A DNA stretch of 34,868 nt from Proteobacteria bacterium SG_bin9 (lineage in GTDB: Bacteria; Pseudomonadota; Alphaproteobacteria; Rhizobiales; Xanthobacteraceae), in NCBI GenBank assembly GCA_002083525.1, contig LWDM01000070.1:69847-104714 (forward strand), in the 5' to 3' direction. The notes under the pieces were generated by a model. That model had not been told where the DNA came from. It saw only the letters and a list, made by a program, of their open reading frames with translations, and did not search any database. Below are positions 7,089-15,575 of the stretch, piece by piece; position 1 is the first letter of the stretch, and every line of letters begins with the position of its first letter. Made by a program: the position numbers and the translations under genes.

Positions 7089-9689
7089 GTGCCCGGCTCG
7101 GATAGCGAAGCAGCCAAGGGGGCCCGCGCGAAGTTTGCGGCCCTACTAGATGACATAATGACGAAAGGAATTCGTCCGGGGCGGAAGCTGCGCTGGACGA
7201 ATGAAGCGTTGGCGGACAGTCTGGGCAATGCTGCGACTACGATTTCCAACTGGAGAAATGGCCTCAGCCTGCCAGAACGCCGCTCACTGAACCGGCTCGC
7301 CGGTGTCTTTTTTGGCAAGAATCCTGACCAGTCGGACCCGTCTCTCGAACCGTTGAGGGTGAGCCTCCAAGAGCTTTGGAAGGCCGCGACTTCATTCAGT
7401 GAGCGGGGCCGGACGGCCGCTCCGCCGCAGCAACCGGCCCTCTTCAGGGTTCCGAGTTCAATAGACGATTTCACAGGCAGGACTGACGAGGTCCAGCGGA
7501 TGGATGCTTTCTTTGCCGCTCGTCCAAAACGACCTTGGCTTGCCGTCCATGGCATGGCCGGTGTGGGAAAGACCGTCCTTGTTGCAAGGTACGCCCGCGA
7601 GGGCGGCCATTCATTCGAGGGTGTCTGGTGGTGCTCTGCCGAAACGCGTCAGGCTTTACTCTCTAGCCTAAAGGACCTTGCTTCCAAGCTGGGCGTGGCT
7701 TCGCCGCCGGATTCTCCGATCGAAGTTATCGCGCAAATGGCCTTACACGAAGTGGCACGCGCTCATCCTCGGTCGTGCATCGTCTACGACAACGCCGGCC
7801 TCCTATCCGATTTCAACGACCTCCTACCTGCAGAAGAAACCGCGCTTATCATTACGACACACATTTCCGATTGGACCGATTTGGCCCGTTCGTTTCCAAT
7901 CGACGTTTTGAGCGAAACTGTCGCAATAAGCTTTTTGCAGGTAAAGGCAAGGCGCGACGATCCAAATGGCGCTGCTGAGCTCGCGTTTGTGCTGGGCTAC
8001 CTGCCGCTCGCTTTGAGCCATGCCGCGGCTACTTGCGCACAGATGAAGTTGGCGTTCTCGGCGTATGCCACAAAGGCACAACAATACATCGATGTCGCTC
8101 CACCAAACGCGCGATATCCCAAAAGCGTACTCGCCACATTCAAAATGGCGATTGACGCTATTCCAACAACGGGCAGCGCCCTCCGAGTATTATTTCTTCT
8201 CTCCTTTTTTGGCCCCGAGCGAATTTCGCGCTCAGTCATTGATACGCTGCTAAAGGACGAACACGACGGACATCGGGCACAGGCCCTCCTCAATCTTGAA
8301 ACCTTTTCGCTGATCCGCAACGATCCGTTCGAAGACGGTGAAAACGCATATGTCATCCACCGCCTCGTTCAAGAAGTCGGCCGCGCCCTCCAGCACACTG
8401 AGGGTCGGTCAAGTGAAGGCATTTCGCAGGTCGTGCACTGCCTACGCTCCTTATTCCCCGACATGGCCGTAGACGAAACAACATTTCGCCTTTGCTCCCG
8501 GCTTGTGCCTCACGTATGGGCCAGATGGCTAGATCAAATCGATCGAACTCCGATTACCGAGGATTGGATCGGCTTAATGGTCTCAGCCGGTCACTACCTC
8601 TGTGAAGTTCGCGACTACCGCAACGCTGGTGCCCTTACTCACACTGCCACCATTCAATCCGAAAGCCACCTTGAGTCCGGTTCCGCAGTTTGGCTAAACG
8701 CGTTCTTCGCACACGCCAAATTTGCAACAATCAATCGTGACTGGCCTGAAGCCATACGACTCTATCAGCGCATGTTGGAGGTTGCGTCGTCTGGACAGTA
8801 TGTCGGACACGACTTAGCCGCGTTCTGCGGCATGAGATTGGGTGGCGTCATGCAGCAAGCGGGCAGGAATCGAGAAGCTCTCGAAGCTCTTAAACAGGTG
8901 CTTGCCATATACGAAGCGAAGCCCGAGACCGAACCGTTTCTCGTCATTGAATGTTTGATCGAACTCGGCGAAGCGTTGTTCCGCGACAAGCAAACAGCCG
9001 CCGCCGAAGAGGTACTGCTCCGCGCGGCTCGTCTTGCCGATCATGACGACCACCCCGAGCTGAGACTTTTATCGGGAGCATATGCAAAACTGTCGATGCT
9101 CTACGCCGCCCTCGGTCAACCCGATAAGGCGCTCGATTACTCGTTCGACGCGGCGAAGATCGGTCAGCAGGTATTTCCGGAGGGGCCTGAACTCGCGCTC
9201 AAGATTCTCAACCTTGGTCAAATGTACGCGATGCAGAAAGTGTTTCTTGAGGCACAGCGGCATCTCGAATATGCGCTTGAAATCGCGGAGCGATGGGGCC
9301 CACAAGGCTTTCTGATGACCGTGAGAGACGAGCTCAGGCGCCATTTCACTGAATGCAGCGATCTTTATAGGGCCCGCGATCTTGCTCTGAGGCAATTGCA
9401 AGACCAGAACGCTGAGCACGGCCCAACGAGTCTGGAGTCTTTGTGGATGCGGAGGATTATCGCGGGCTTATCGCTGGATTTAGGTGAAGCCGGGGATGCC
9501 GCCGCTCATTGCCTATTTATTTCCGACAATTGCGACGAGGCATTGCCTGATGATCATCCACTCATAGCGGATAACACTGAAATCCTTATTGGAGCAATGC
9601 AGTCACTCGGTCTTCAGGAGGAAGCGAAGGAAGTACGCCAACGGTTTCCGGCGTCGTCTTCAAGCAATGATCGCGCTATCGAATCCTAG
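7089..9689 (+). CDS. STAND ATPase: HTH + NB-ARC + TPR
   Basis: The 866-residue protein starts at GTG with GAGAGG 5 nt upstream. Residues about 12-75 form an XRE-like HTH (LADSLGNAATTISNWRNG). Next comes an NB-ARC ATPase: FTGRTDEVQRM at 128-138, Walker A GMAGVGKT at 155-162, Walker B CIVYD near 230-234, and the LPLAL (GxP-type) motif at 305-309. A winged-helix region and a long helical, TPR-like C-terminal sensor (about 480-840) complete it. This is the plan of AP-ATPase/AfsR-like STAND switches, where ligand binding at the repeats drives nucleotide exchange and oligomerisation. No separate effector domain is seen; the N-terminal HTH suggests DNA binding. A regulator or a STAND immune sensor are both possible. 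Confidence 0.85.
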   Translation: MPGSDSEAAKGARAKFAALLDDIMTKGIRPGRKLRWTNEALADSLGNAATTISNWRNGLSLPERRSLNRLAGVFFGKNPDQSDPSLEPLRVSLQELWKAATSFSERGRTAAPPQQPALFRVPSSIDDFTGRTDEVQRMDAFFAARPKRPWLAVHGMAGVGKTVLVARYAREGGHSFEGVWWCSAETRQALLSSLKDLASKLGVASPPDSPIEVIAQMALHEVARAHPRSCIVYDNAGLLSDFNDLLPAEETALIITTHISDWTDLARSFPIDVLSETVAISFLQVKARRDDPNGAAELAFVLGYLPLALSHAAATCAQMKLAFSAYATKAQQYIDVAPPNARYPKSVLATFKMAIDAIPTTGSALRVLFLLSFFGPERISRSVIDTLLKDEHDGHRAQALLNLETFSLIRNDPFEDGENAYVIHRLVQEVGRALQHTEGRSSEGISQVVHCLRSLFPDMAVDETTFRLCSRLVPHVWARWLDQIDRTPITEDWIGLMVSAGHYLCEVRDYRNAGALTHTATIQSESHLESGSAVWLNAFFAHAKFATINRDWPEAIRLYQRMLEVASSGQYVGHDLAAFCGMRLGGVMQQAGRNREALEALKQVLAIYEAKPETEPFLVIECLIELGEALFRDKQTAAAEEVLLRAARLADHDDHPELRLLSGAYAKLSMLYAALGQPDKALDYSFDAAKIGQQVFPEGPELALKILNLGQMYAMQKVFLEAQRHLEYALEIAERWGPQGFLMTVRDELRRHFTECSDLYRARDLALRQLQDQNAEHGPTSLESLWMRRIIAGLSLDLGEAGDAAAHCLFISDNCDEALPDDHPLIADNTEILIGAMQSLGLQEEAKEVRQRFPASSSSNDRAIES

Positions 9690-10071
9690 GGACGCAAAGA
9701 ACGATCTTCTCACCTGCCGCGTTAGGACGCTTTAACTCGAGCCTTTCCAACCCCGGATGTGTCGGCAGCGTCAGCGACCTACGGGGGATGTGCGGAGGAT
9801 TACACGGAACCCACTTCGTTCTCGCAGGTGCGCCCGGCGGTGGCTCAGGATACTTTACGCCCAGACTTTCCAGCATTTCGCGAGTGATCATACCCCATCT
9901 CCAAGATGGCTCCCATATTCTAGCCTGCTCCTCCGTAGCATCTCGCGGTGCTGATTGCGTTGCGGCTCCGATTGCACCTCGCCTGCCTACTTCGGCCGCA
10001 GCATCTCGAAGAGCTTGTAAAGCCGTGGCTCCGATTGGGAGTGGTTTAATGTTTTCGTCCGTCGATGACAT
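9676..10071 (-). CDS. Hypothetical protein, convergent with STAND gene
   Basis: The 131-residue protein is unrecognised. ATG 10071 has a good ribosome site (GGGAGA, 3 nt spacing). The sequence is alanine-rich at first, then has a distinctive W-E-P-S-W-R-W-G-M motif and a proline-rich segment (YPEPPPGAP), suggesting a small structured domain with extended parts. Its end overlaps the end of the STAND gene by 14 bp on the opposite strand. Confidence 0.55.
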   Translation of the reverse strand: MSSTDENIKPLPIGATALQALRDAAAEVGRRGAIGAATQSAPRDATEEQARIWEPSWRWGMITREMLESLGVKYPEPPPGAPARTKWVPCNPPHIPRRSLTLPTHPGLERLELKRPNAAGEKIVLCVPRIR

Positions 10072-10325
10072 TCATTCTCCCTGTTCAGGAAGAATATAAC
10101 ACGCAGCGAGCGCCGCTTTGCTTTCGTCATTGGTTAACACCAGCGGATGTCTGCATTCTTCAGACCGCCTTCACTTGCCTGCACACAGCGGGCGTTCCTA
10201 TCTGACTCAGCGGAATGGTTTAGATTCAAGGCACTAGCCGAATTAAGCCTTCTTAATTGTCGTTTCCGTAATATGGACGGCATTTGAGGCCGTTTGCACG
10301 GCCAAAGTCATTTTTGACGGTTTCA

Positions 10326-10823
10326 ATGACGAATGATTTTGACGCTTCAGCGAGCGTGCCATTGCGCGCGCCATATTCTGCACAAGCCAGCATCCGCCTT
10401 GTCGAGGTCGGATCGGCACATGATTCCGCGCTCTACAATGACGCAAAGACCGTTCTCGAAGATGCGATAGGAGTTCTAGCAGCTTGCAAAAACGTGTCGG
10501 TACCGGCAGCGCTCTACGACAATACCATGCGTGAAGCGCTAAGCTTTCTTTCATTCGCAGACATGGCCGATCTGATCGACGGGAATCTTAATGGCATTCG
10601 CGAGGGCCAGCGCGCACTCAACCGTGCGCTGGACTTGCTGGCAGCCTCGCAAATAGCCGGGCTCGTGTCCTACATGCTCAACATCAACAATCCGCCGCAA
10701 GAGTTGATCGCGGAGATCGTAGAGAGATTCACGAAGAACATCCCAGTCGGCTCCATGAAAGTATGGCCCGATCTGGCGGATATGGCCCTCACTTTCGTGA
10801 AGACGGGGGCTGTGGATGGCTGA
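10326..10823 (+). CDS. Hypothetical helical protein
   Basis: This 165-residue, mainly helical, acidic protein is not recognised. ATG 10326 is preferred to a TTG at 10284 because the protein-like sequence starts there; no strong ribosome site precedes either. It overlaps the next gene by 8 bp, so the two are almost certainly co-translated partners. The 250 bp upstream hold a small inverted repeat (GGCCGT-TTGC-ACGGCC, 10287-10302) that may be regulatory. Confidence 0.55.
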   Translation: MTNDFDASASVPLRAPYSAQASIRLVEVGSAHDSALYNDAKTVLEDAIGVLAACKNVSVPAALYDNTMREALSFLSFADMADLIDGNLNGIREGQRALNRALDLLAASQIAGLVSYMLNINNPPQELIAEIVERFTKNIPVGSMKVWPDLADMALTFVKTGAVDG

Positions 10824-11886
10824 TCTTCACATGAACGACGCCGAGAGAAGCCGCATCGCGGCATCCATACGAACCGCGGCCATCGTTGCCGCGAAGGGAA
10901 GGCCCATTGGCGAAGATTCCATCAATCGCATTATCGACGAAGCCAGCAATCCAAACCTTAGCGAGGCTGATCGCGTCGCGATTGCTACCTCGCGCGCCGA
11001 ACAAGAGGTTGGCATTGGCAAGCCTCTGAACGAGCTTTCGGCGACGCCGCGTGAGTTGGATTCGAAACTACTGACAGGCGGGTTACTGGCAGGCCGGTTG
11101 CTGGATGGCATGCGCGGCCTGCGCGAGTTGGCGGGCAGCGACGACGGCAGAGGCGCCGCGTCCGGCGCACGGTACGACGGTATCAACGGCGGCGGCTTGA
11201 ATCCGACGCAGATTCAGACTCGCAACTACGCGATCCAGCAAGGCGTGATGTGGGCGGCGGATAACCCTGAAATCCTCAAGCTCGGCAATTCGGCCATCGA
11301 TATCATCAAGCAGACCCAGCTTCGCAAAGACGTGTTCGACGGGCTCACCAAAGATGCGGGCCTGTCCGCGAAGGGCGCGGTCGGTATCGCCAAGATCGCG
11401 AAGGATCGCGGCGAGGATGCGAACCAAGTCGGTCAGGAAGTGACGAACAGCTTGCGGCAGATGAACGATCGTGGCGTGACGGGGGCGGTCGATGAGCGCG
11501 CGCGTCTGGAACTCGACCCGAAGGCCACGCAGGAGCAAAAAGACGCCGCATCGCAGAAGGTAGATGAGGCCTTGGACACTGCCGTCGCGCGCGACCCGAG
11601 CAAGGCGGAAGCCGCTGAGAAGCTGAAAAAGCGGCTTGGCACTGCGGCAAAGAAAAATGAGGCTCAGGCTGCCGTGACGGCAGGCAAGGATGTAGCGGCT
11701 GACGTAAAAGATGCCAAGGCTGACGCCAAAGACGCCAAGGCCGATGCGCTATTAGCCGAGCTAGGCGATACAAAGCCAGCAGCTTCGGCGCCCACGGGGC
11801 AGCAGAACGCACCGGGCAGACCTGATCCGAGTAGGCCAGAGGCCGCAAGGTCGCCCGGCAATCCGCGCGCCGCACCAAAACCTTGA
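10816..11886 (+). CDS. Alanine-rich hypothetical protein with low-complexity tail
   Basis: The 356-residue protein starts within the end of the previous gene (ATGGCTGA overlap). The first 280 residues are helical with alternating charged and glycine-rich stretches. The tail from about 285 has imperfect AKADAKD-type repeats and then a proline-rich C-terminus. No signal peptide or membrane segment is visible. The repeats suggest an extended or coiled-coil region. Function is unknown; the tight overlap argues for a two-component unit with the upstream protein. Confidence 0.6.
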   Translation: MADLHMNDAERSRIAASIRTAAIVAAKGRPIGEDSINRIIDEASNPNLSEADRVAIATSRAEQEVGIGKPLNELSATPRELDSKLLTGGLLAGRLLDGMRGLRELAGSDDGRGAASGARYDGINGGGLNPTQIQTRNYAIQQGVMWAADNPEILKLGNSAIDIIKQTQLRKDVFDGLTKDAGLSAKGAVGIAKIAKDRGEDANQVGQEVTNSLRQMNDRGVTGAVDERARLELDPKATQEQKDAASQKVDEALDTAVARDPSKAEAAEKLKKRLGTAAKKNEAQAAVTAGKDVAADVKDAKADAKDAKADALLAELGDTKPAASAPTGQQNAPGRPDPSRPEAARSPGNPRAAPKP

Positions 11887-11890
11887 TCGC

Positions 11891-12334
11891 TTAGTTTAGA
11901 GAAGCGGTTGGACGCGGAATCTTCGCGGCAGCACTGCAAGCCGTTTCACGCGTAATAGTGCCAAGTTTCGCGAACCCTTCGGGGTTTCTCTCTTTGAACT
12001 TCTTGAGATCGGTAAGGCATCCGATCACTTCGTCTGCAGCAGCGGCGCGCTGGTCGGCTGCAGCGCCGTGCTTATCCGCAGCGTCGCCTTGAGCTTTCAA
12101 GAGCTTCGTATTTTTTTCGATAGCTTCAACCAAGCAACCGGCGCGGCGGTCGGCGTCCTTGATCTTGTCGCAAGCTGCGACCAGCGGATTGGGTTCCGCC
12201 GAGTAAGCAGGACTATAACTAGCCGTGCCTGCGAACATCGCGGCGGCGGCGGTCAATCCGATTGCAGTCTTGCGAAAGGAAGAAGGCGTCAATTCCAGAA
12301 AGAGCGGACCAAGCCGCAAGGCTGAATATAGCAT
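11891..12334 (-). CDS. Probable secreted small cysteine-containing protein
   Basis: The protein has about 147 residues. A basic S-F-R-K segment is followed by a hydrophobic alanine-rich stretch (TAIGLTAAAAMFAG) and then AYSAEP, a plausible signal peptidase I site. The mature part is a charged helical domain with four cysteines, consistent with two disulfides in the periplasm. An in-frame TTG at 12346 and other starts closer to the signal peptide are possible, since no clear ribosome site is seen. It is convergent with the preceding hypothetical gene. Confidence 0.5.
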   Translation of the reverse strand: MLYSALRLGPLFLELTPSSFRKTAIGLTAAAAMFAGTASYSPAYSAEPNPLVAACDKIKDADRRAGCLVEAIEKNTKLLKAQGDAADKHGAAADQRAAAADEVIGCLTDLKKFKERNPEGFAKLGTITRETACSAAAKIPRPTASLN

Positions 12335-12396
12335 GGCCAGCGCCAAAGTGGTTTTGTTTCATTACTTTCAGCGGTGACACTATTCCTCATTGTGTA

Positions 12397-12435
12397 ACAG
12401 ACCTCGATTTTCCCGTTGAAATCGGAGTGGTCTGT
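12397..12435. repeat. Imperfect palindrome upstream of short recombinase
   Basis: ACAGACC then CGATTT (12397-12410) mirror AAATCG then GGTCTGT (12419-12435) around a short centre, with unequal 1-bp and 4-bp gaps between the sub-arms. It may bind the XRE or recombinase products of this cassette. Confidence 0.45.
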
Positions 12436-12511
12436 AGCGTCTGATTGGCAAATGCGTGACTTAGCGGGCGGCCAAGCCCCTGAAATACAAAGGCCATTGA
12501 CCTGTGACCGA

Positions 12512-13165
12512 ATGAGGAAAACGGTCACGCCGCGCTCAAGCCGCTTTGGGGGCGAAGCAATATCGCTTTACGGCACCCACGGAGAACGCAAGTATCTGAA
12601 TCGGTACGAACGGGGACGCGCGTTGGAAGCAATGGACCGGCTCGAAGTCCATCAGTCGATGTTTGCGCAGGTACTCGCTTGGACAGGTGCTCGTGTATCA
12701 GAAGTCCTTGCTCTCACGCCGCGCAGCTTCCAGATCGAGAGCGGCATCGTGACCATCGTGACGCTTAAGCGACGCAAGCTTCATGTGCGCGAAGTTCCCC
12801 TACCCCCGACCTTGATGGCTTCGCTTGTTCGGGTCTTTGGCCTGAGACACCTGCAGGGTGATAGTTTCGCTCGCCAGCGTATATGGGCGTTTGGACGCAT
12901 GACCGCGTGGCGCATTATCAAACGTGTCATGTCGATTGCCGGCGTGAGGGGACCGCAAGCCTGTCCCAAAGGATTGCGCCATGCGTTCGGCGTATGCTCG
13001 CTTCAGTCAGGAGTCCCCATCAACTTGGTCCAGCGCTGGATGGGGCACGCAAGGCTTTCAACGACTGCCATTTATCTTGATGTCAGCGGGCCGGAGGAAA
13101 TGTCCTTCGCGCGCCGGTTCTGGTCCACCGAACTCTCTATCAGGTCCGCTCATGGCTATGCGTGA
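12512..13165 (+). CDS. Short tyrosine recombinase (catalytic domain, KxxR type)
   Basis: The 217-residue product is essentially a tyrosine recombinase catalytic domain: arginine in TGARVSEVL, lysine in TLKRRKLH, CPKGLRH where K replaces the usual first histidine of HxxR, histidine in MGHARLS and the nucleophile tyrosine in TAIYLDV. Small recombinases with this 'GLRHaFGV' box are common on rhizobial plasmids and islands and may resolve dimers or move small cassettes. The frame is open further upstream, with possible starts at 12452 (ATG) and 12416 (TTG). It overlaps the XRE gene by 14 bp. Confidence 0.85.
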   Translation: MRKTVTPRSSRFGGEAISLYGTHGERKYLNRYERGRALEAMDRLEVHQSMFAQVLAWTGARVSEVLALTPRSFQIESGIVTIVTLKRRKLHVREVPLPPTLMASLVRVFGLRHLQGDSFARQRIWAFGRMTAWRIIKRVMSIAGVRGPQACPKGLRHAFGVCSLQSGVPINLVQRWMGHARLSTTAIYLDVSGPEEMSFARRFWSTELSIRSAHGYA

Positions 13166-13427
13166 GCACCGACCGGATGCCCTTGACGTGGTGATCGGAC
13201 ACAACATTCGTCAACGACGTCTTGAGTGCAACATGACAATGGAGCAGTTAGCGGCGCCTCTAAAACTGACTTACCAGCAGCTTCAAAAATACGAAACGGG
13301 CCGCAACCGGATCGCAGCGAGCCGTCTTTATCGCCTCAGTGAAATACTGGGCGTGCCGGTCGGTGCTTTTTTCGAGGAAAGCGTTACGCCAACCGCCATG
13401 CGTGCACGCACACAAGCGCGGACCTGA
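13152..13427 (+). CDS. XRE-family regulator
   Basis: The 91-residue protein has a classic Cro/C1 HTH: IGHNIRQRRLECNMTMEQLAAPLKLTYQQLQKYE then GRNRI, and LSEILGVPVGAFF after it. It begins inside the recombinase gene (14-bp overlap), so the pair is probably co-translated and it may control recombinase expression. A second ATG two codons on is equally possible. Confidence 0.85.
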   Translation: MAMREHRPDALDVVIGHNIRQRRLECNMTMEQLAAPLKLTYQQLQKYETGRNRIAASRLYRLSEILGVPVGAFFEESVTPTAMRARTQART

Positions 13428-13602
13428 AAATGGATAATGCGGCATAACTCATACACGATGCCGATCCCTTGGATCGACGACTTCTCTTTACCTGCGGAAT
13501 ATCCCGTACCGAGCGGGAACAACTTGTAATCGGTGACTGTGGCCCCTTGAAAGCCTGACGCCCTATTCAGACGTGCCTGCTGACTCTACGGAGGGGCCAG
13601 CA

Positions 13603-15138
13603 ATGCCGTCTGCAAATTCAAAACAGCAATACTTCAGCATGTTCGACATGCTTCTCATGTCGGTCGCCTGTGTGCACTTCAACATTCTGGCGGGATGCCC
13701 CGCCGGCGACACGAGTAATATTCGGAAATTGTCGCTGTTGATGTGGGGCTGCTGGTGCTGGCAGTGGGTCTTGTTTGCAAACTGCGCCCGCATCATGCTT
13801 TCCCCCGATGGGTCGTGGGCAATCGAGCAAGTCGCACTCGCCGGCTTGGTTGCGACCTTGGTGTTGCTGGCCGATGCCACCATCTTTATTGCGGCGAGTT
13901 GGCACGCGCACGGCTTGGCTGAGCTGTCGCGATTGGGTTTCAGGTTGCCGCTCAGCCAGCTGGAGCGCATCAAGAGCTTGGTGCCCTTGTGTGTTCGCCT
14001 CGGATCGGCGCTGATCGTTGCCAATCTAATGGCCATTGTTACGGGTCTGTCGGCCTTCCAAAACGACATTCGCAAGGAAATCGACAAAGTTTATCAAACG
14101 CAGAATGCGGTAGTCATTGCGGAAGCCCGGGCACGCTTTGACCGTGAGATTAGCGAAAGCCAGCAAAAGCAGAGCGCCCTGCGCCGTGAGATCGACCAGA
14201 AAGAGGTCGATATCCGGGTGCTGCGACCGCTAGTCATCAATCCGAACATTGACGAGCCGGAAATCAAAATCGCTTTGGATCGGGTTTCGGTTGCCGAAGC
14301 CGCCAAGGCCCGTGCGGACACTGCGCTGGCCGCAGCGCGACGCATGGCGGCTGATGAACTCGGCGGTGAGTGCGGACCCGGCTTGTCCTGCCGTTTAGGT
14401 GAAGGACCGCGTTGGCGGGCCGCCCGTGATCGCATCGCTTCATCTCAACAGGCAGCTGCCGAGGCCGCCATCGCGCTGCGCGACGCTCAGGCCAAGCTCC
14501 GAGAGGTGCAGGAACGCAAGAGTGCTGAGCAAAAGCGCCAAATACAGGCTGCGGAAAGTCGCCTCAAGGAGGTGCTCACGGCCATCGCCGCGCAAGAAGC
14601 GCAATTAGCCCTGCTCGCCTCGAACCACCAACTTCAGTTGCTGGACCGTGACCGAAAAGTTGCTGAAGCGGTCATGGCGGACCCGCGGCATGTCGCGCGC
14701 GAAGAAGGTCTCTTGTCCCGCTTGTCAGCCCTGAAGCGCCTCATGGAAGACCCTTCGGTCTCGATGCTGGTATACCTCCTTGACGGCTTCTTCATGTTAC
14801 TCGAACTATCCGCCGTTTGCGGCAAAATGATCGCGCTTGTTCCGATGGAATACACACGCAAATTGGTCGAGCGAGACCTGAGCGGGGCAAAGCGTGCGGC
14901 GAACCGCCTGAAGTCTGCCGGGCCGGTGGCAACACTTGATGCGCCAACCGCGCAACCGGCCATGAAGATTGAGGACCCTGCAACAGCGCCGCCCGACGAC
15001 GCAAGCCCGCCGGCGGTCGTGCGTGAAATGCCGACGACCACGCCTAATCCCCTCATAAGGCTGCGCCGGCCGCCTGGTCGGCGGTGGCGGCCTCCGGGCT
15101 TAGATGAGCCGAGGCCCGTCGATGGCGGCTCCGTGTAG
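13603..15138 (+). CDS. DUF4407 membrane protein with coiled coil
   Basis: The 511-residue protein has three predicted membrane segments near the N-terminus (about 42-62, 76-98, 128-148), a long charged coiled coil (about 155-370) and another hydrophobic segment near 385-412, then a proline-rich tail. This is the DUF4407 layout. Their function is unknown; the shape suggests a membrane-anchored protein with a helical cytoplasmic or periplasmic arm. ATG 13603 has GGAGGGG 7 nt upstream and is preferred to a GTG at 13573. Confidence 0.8.
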   Translation: MPSANSKQQYFSMFDMLLMSVACVHFNILAGCPAGDTSNIRKLSLLMWGCWCWQWVLFANCARIMLSPDGSWAIEQVALAGLVATLVLLADATIFIAASWHAHGLAELSRLGFRLPLSQLERIKSLVPLCVRLGSALIVANLMAIVTGLSAFQNDIRKEIDKVYQTQNAVVIAEARARFDREISESQQKQSALRREIDQKEVDIRVLRPLVINPNIDEPEIKIALDRVSVAEAAKARADTALAAARRMAADELGGECGPGLSCRLGEGPRWRAARDRIASSQQAAAEAAIALRDAQAKLREVQERKSAEQKRQIQAAESRLKEVLTAIAAQEAQLALLASNHQLQLLDRDRKVAEAVMADPRHVAREEGLLSRLSALKRLMEDPSVSMLVYLLDGFFMLLELSAVCGKMIALVPMEYTRKLVERDLSGAKRAANRLKSAGPVATLDAPTAQPAMKIEDPATAPPDDASPPAVVREMPTTTPNPLIRLRRPPGRRWRPPGLDEPRPVDGGSV

Positions 15139-15575
15139 CTGAAGCGTCCTTGATCGCGTCGACCGAACGCGCCGCCCGTTTCGGCGGCGCGTTGCTTTTG
15201 CAGCCGCATGCCGGAAAGCCGCGACGACTACTCTTTCCGCGCTTGGCTTTCGTGCGTCTCGGCCGAACTCCGCCCTTGCCCGGACCGCGCTATTCTCGGC
15301 TTGATCGGCGGACCTCAACGCAGCCAAGGCAGCGTCACGTTCCGATACCAGCGCTCGGTACATCGACGCCCGTTTCTCGGGGCTGGCACACAATTCGATG
15401 GCCGCTAGCTTTGCGGCATAGAGATCGAGCAACTGTACGTATGCAAACCCTTCCAGAGGCCCGGCCTTTCTGTTCGCATCGCGCGCTGGCGCGCGCGCAT
15501 GCTTCCACGCAGCAGCGCGATGTCGACCTCGGGGAATGACGGTTCTGAGCGTGGTCGTCGGCTCAGATCCGTCAT
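15100..15575 (-). pseudogene. Frameshifted gene downstream of relaxase
   Basis: An ATG at 15575 overlaps the relaxase stop (ATGA), a normal coupled start, and reads MTDLSRRPRSEPSFPEVD with protein-like character. After about 35 codons the frame turns unlikely and soon stops (15405), while the other frame continues with convincing helical sequence (FAYVQLLDLYAAKLAAIELC, then ERDAALAAL) to 15100. The switch falls in an alternating CG tract around 15482-15500. The gene is therefore best read as one helical protein of about 155 residues broken by a frameshift or a sequencing error. Function is unknown; the place after the relaxase suggests a transfer accessory role. Confidence 0.55.
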
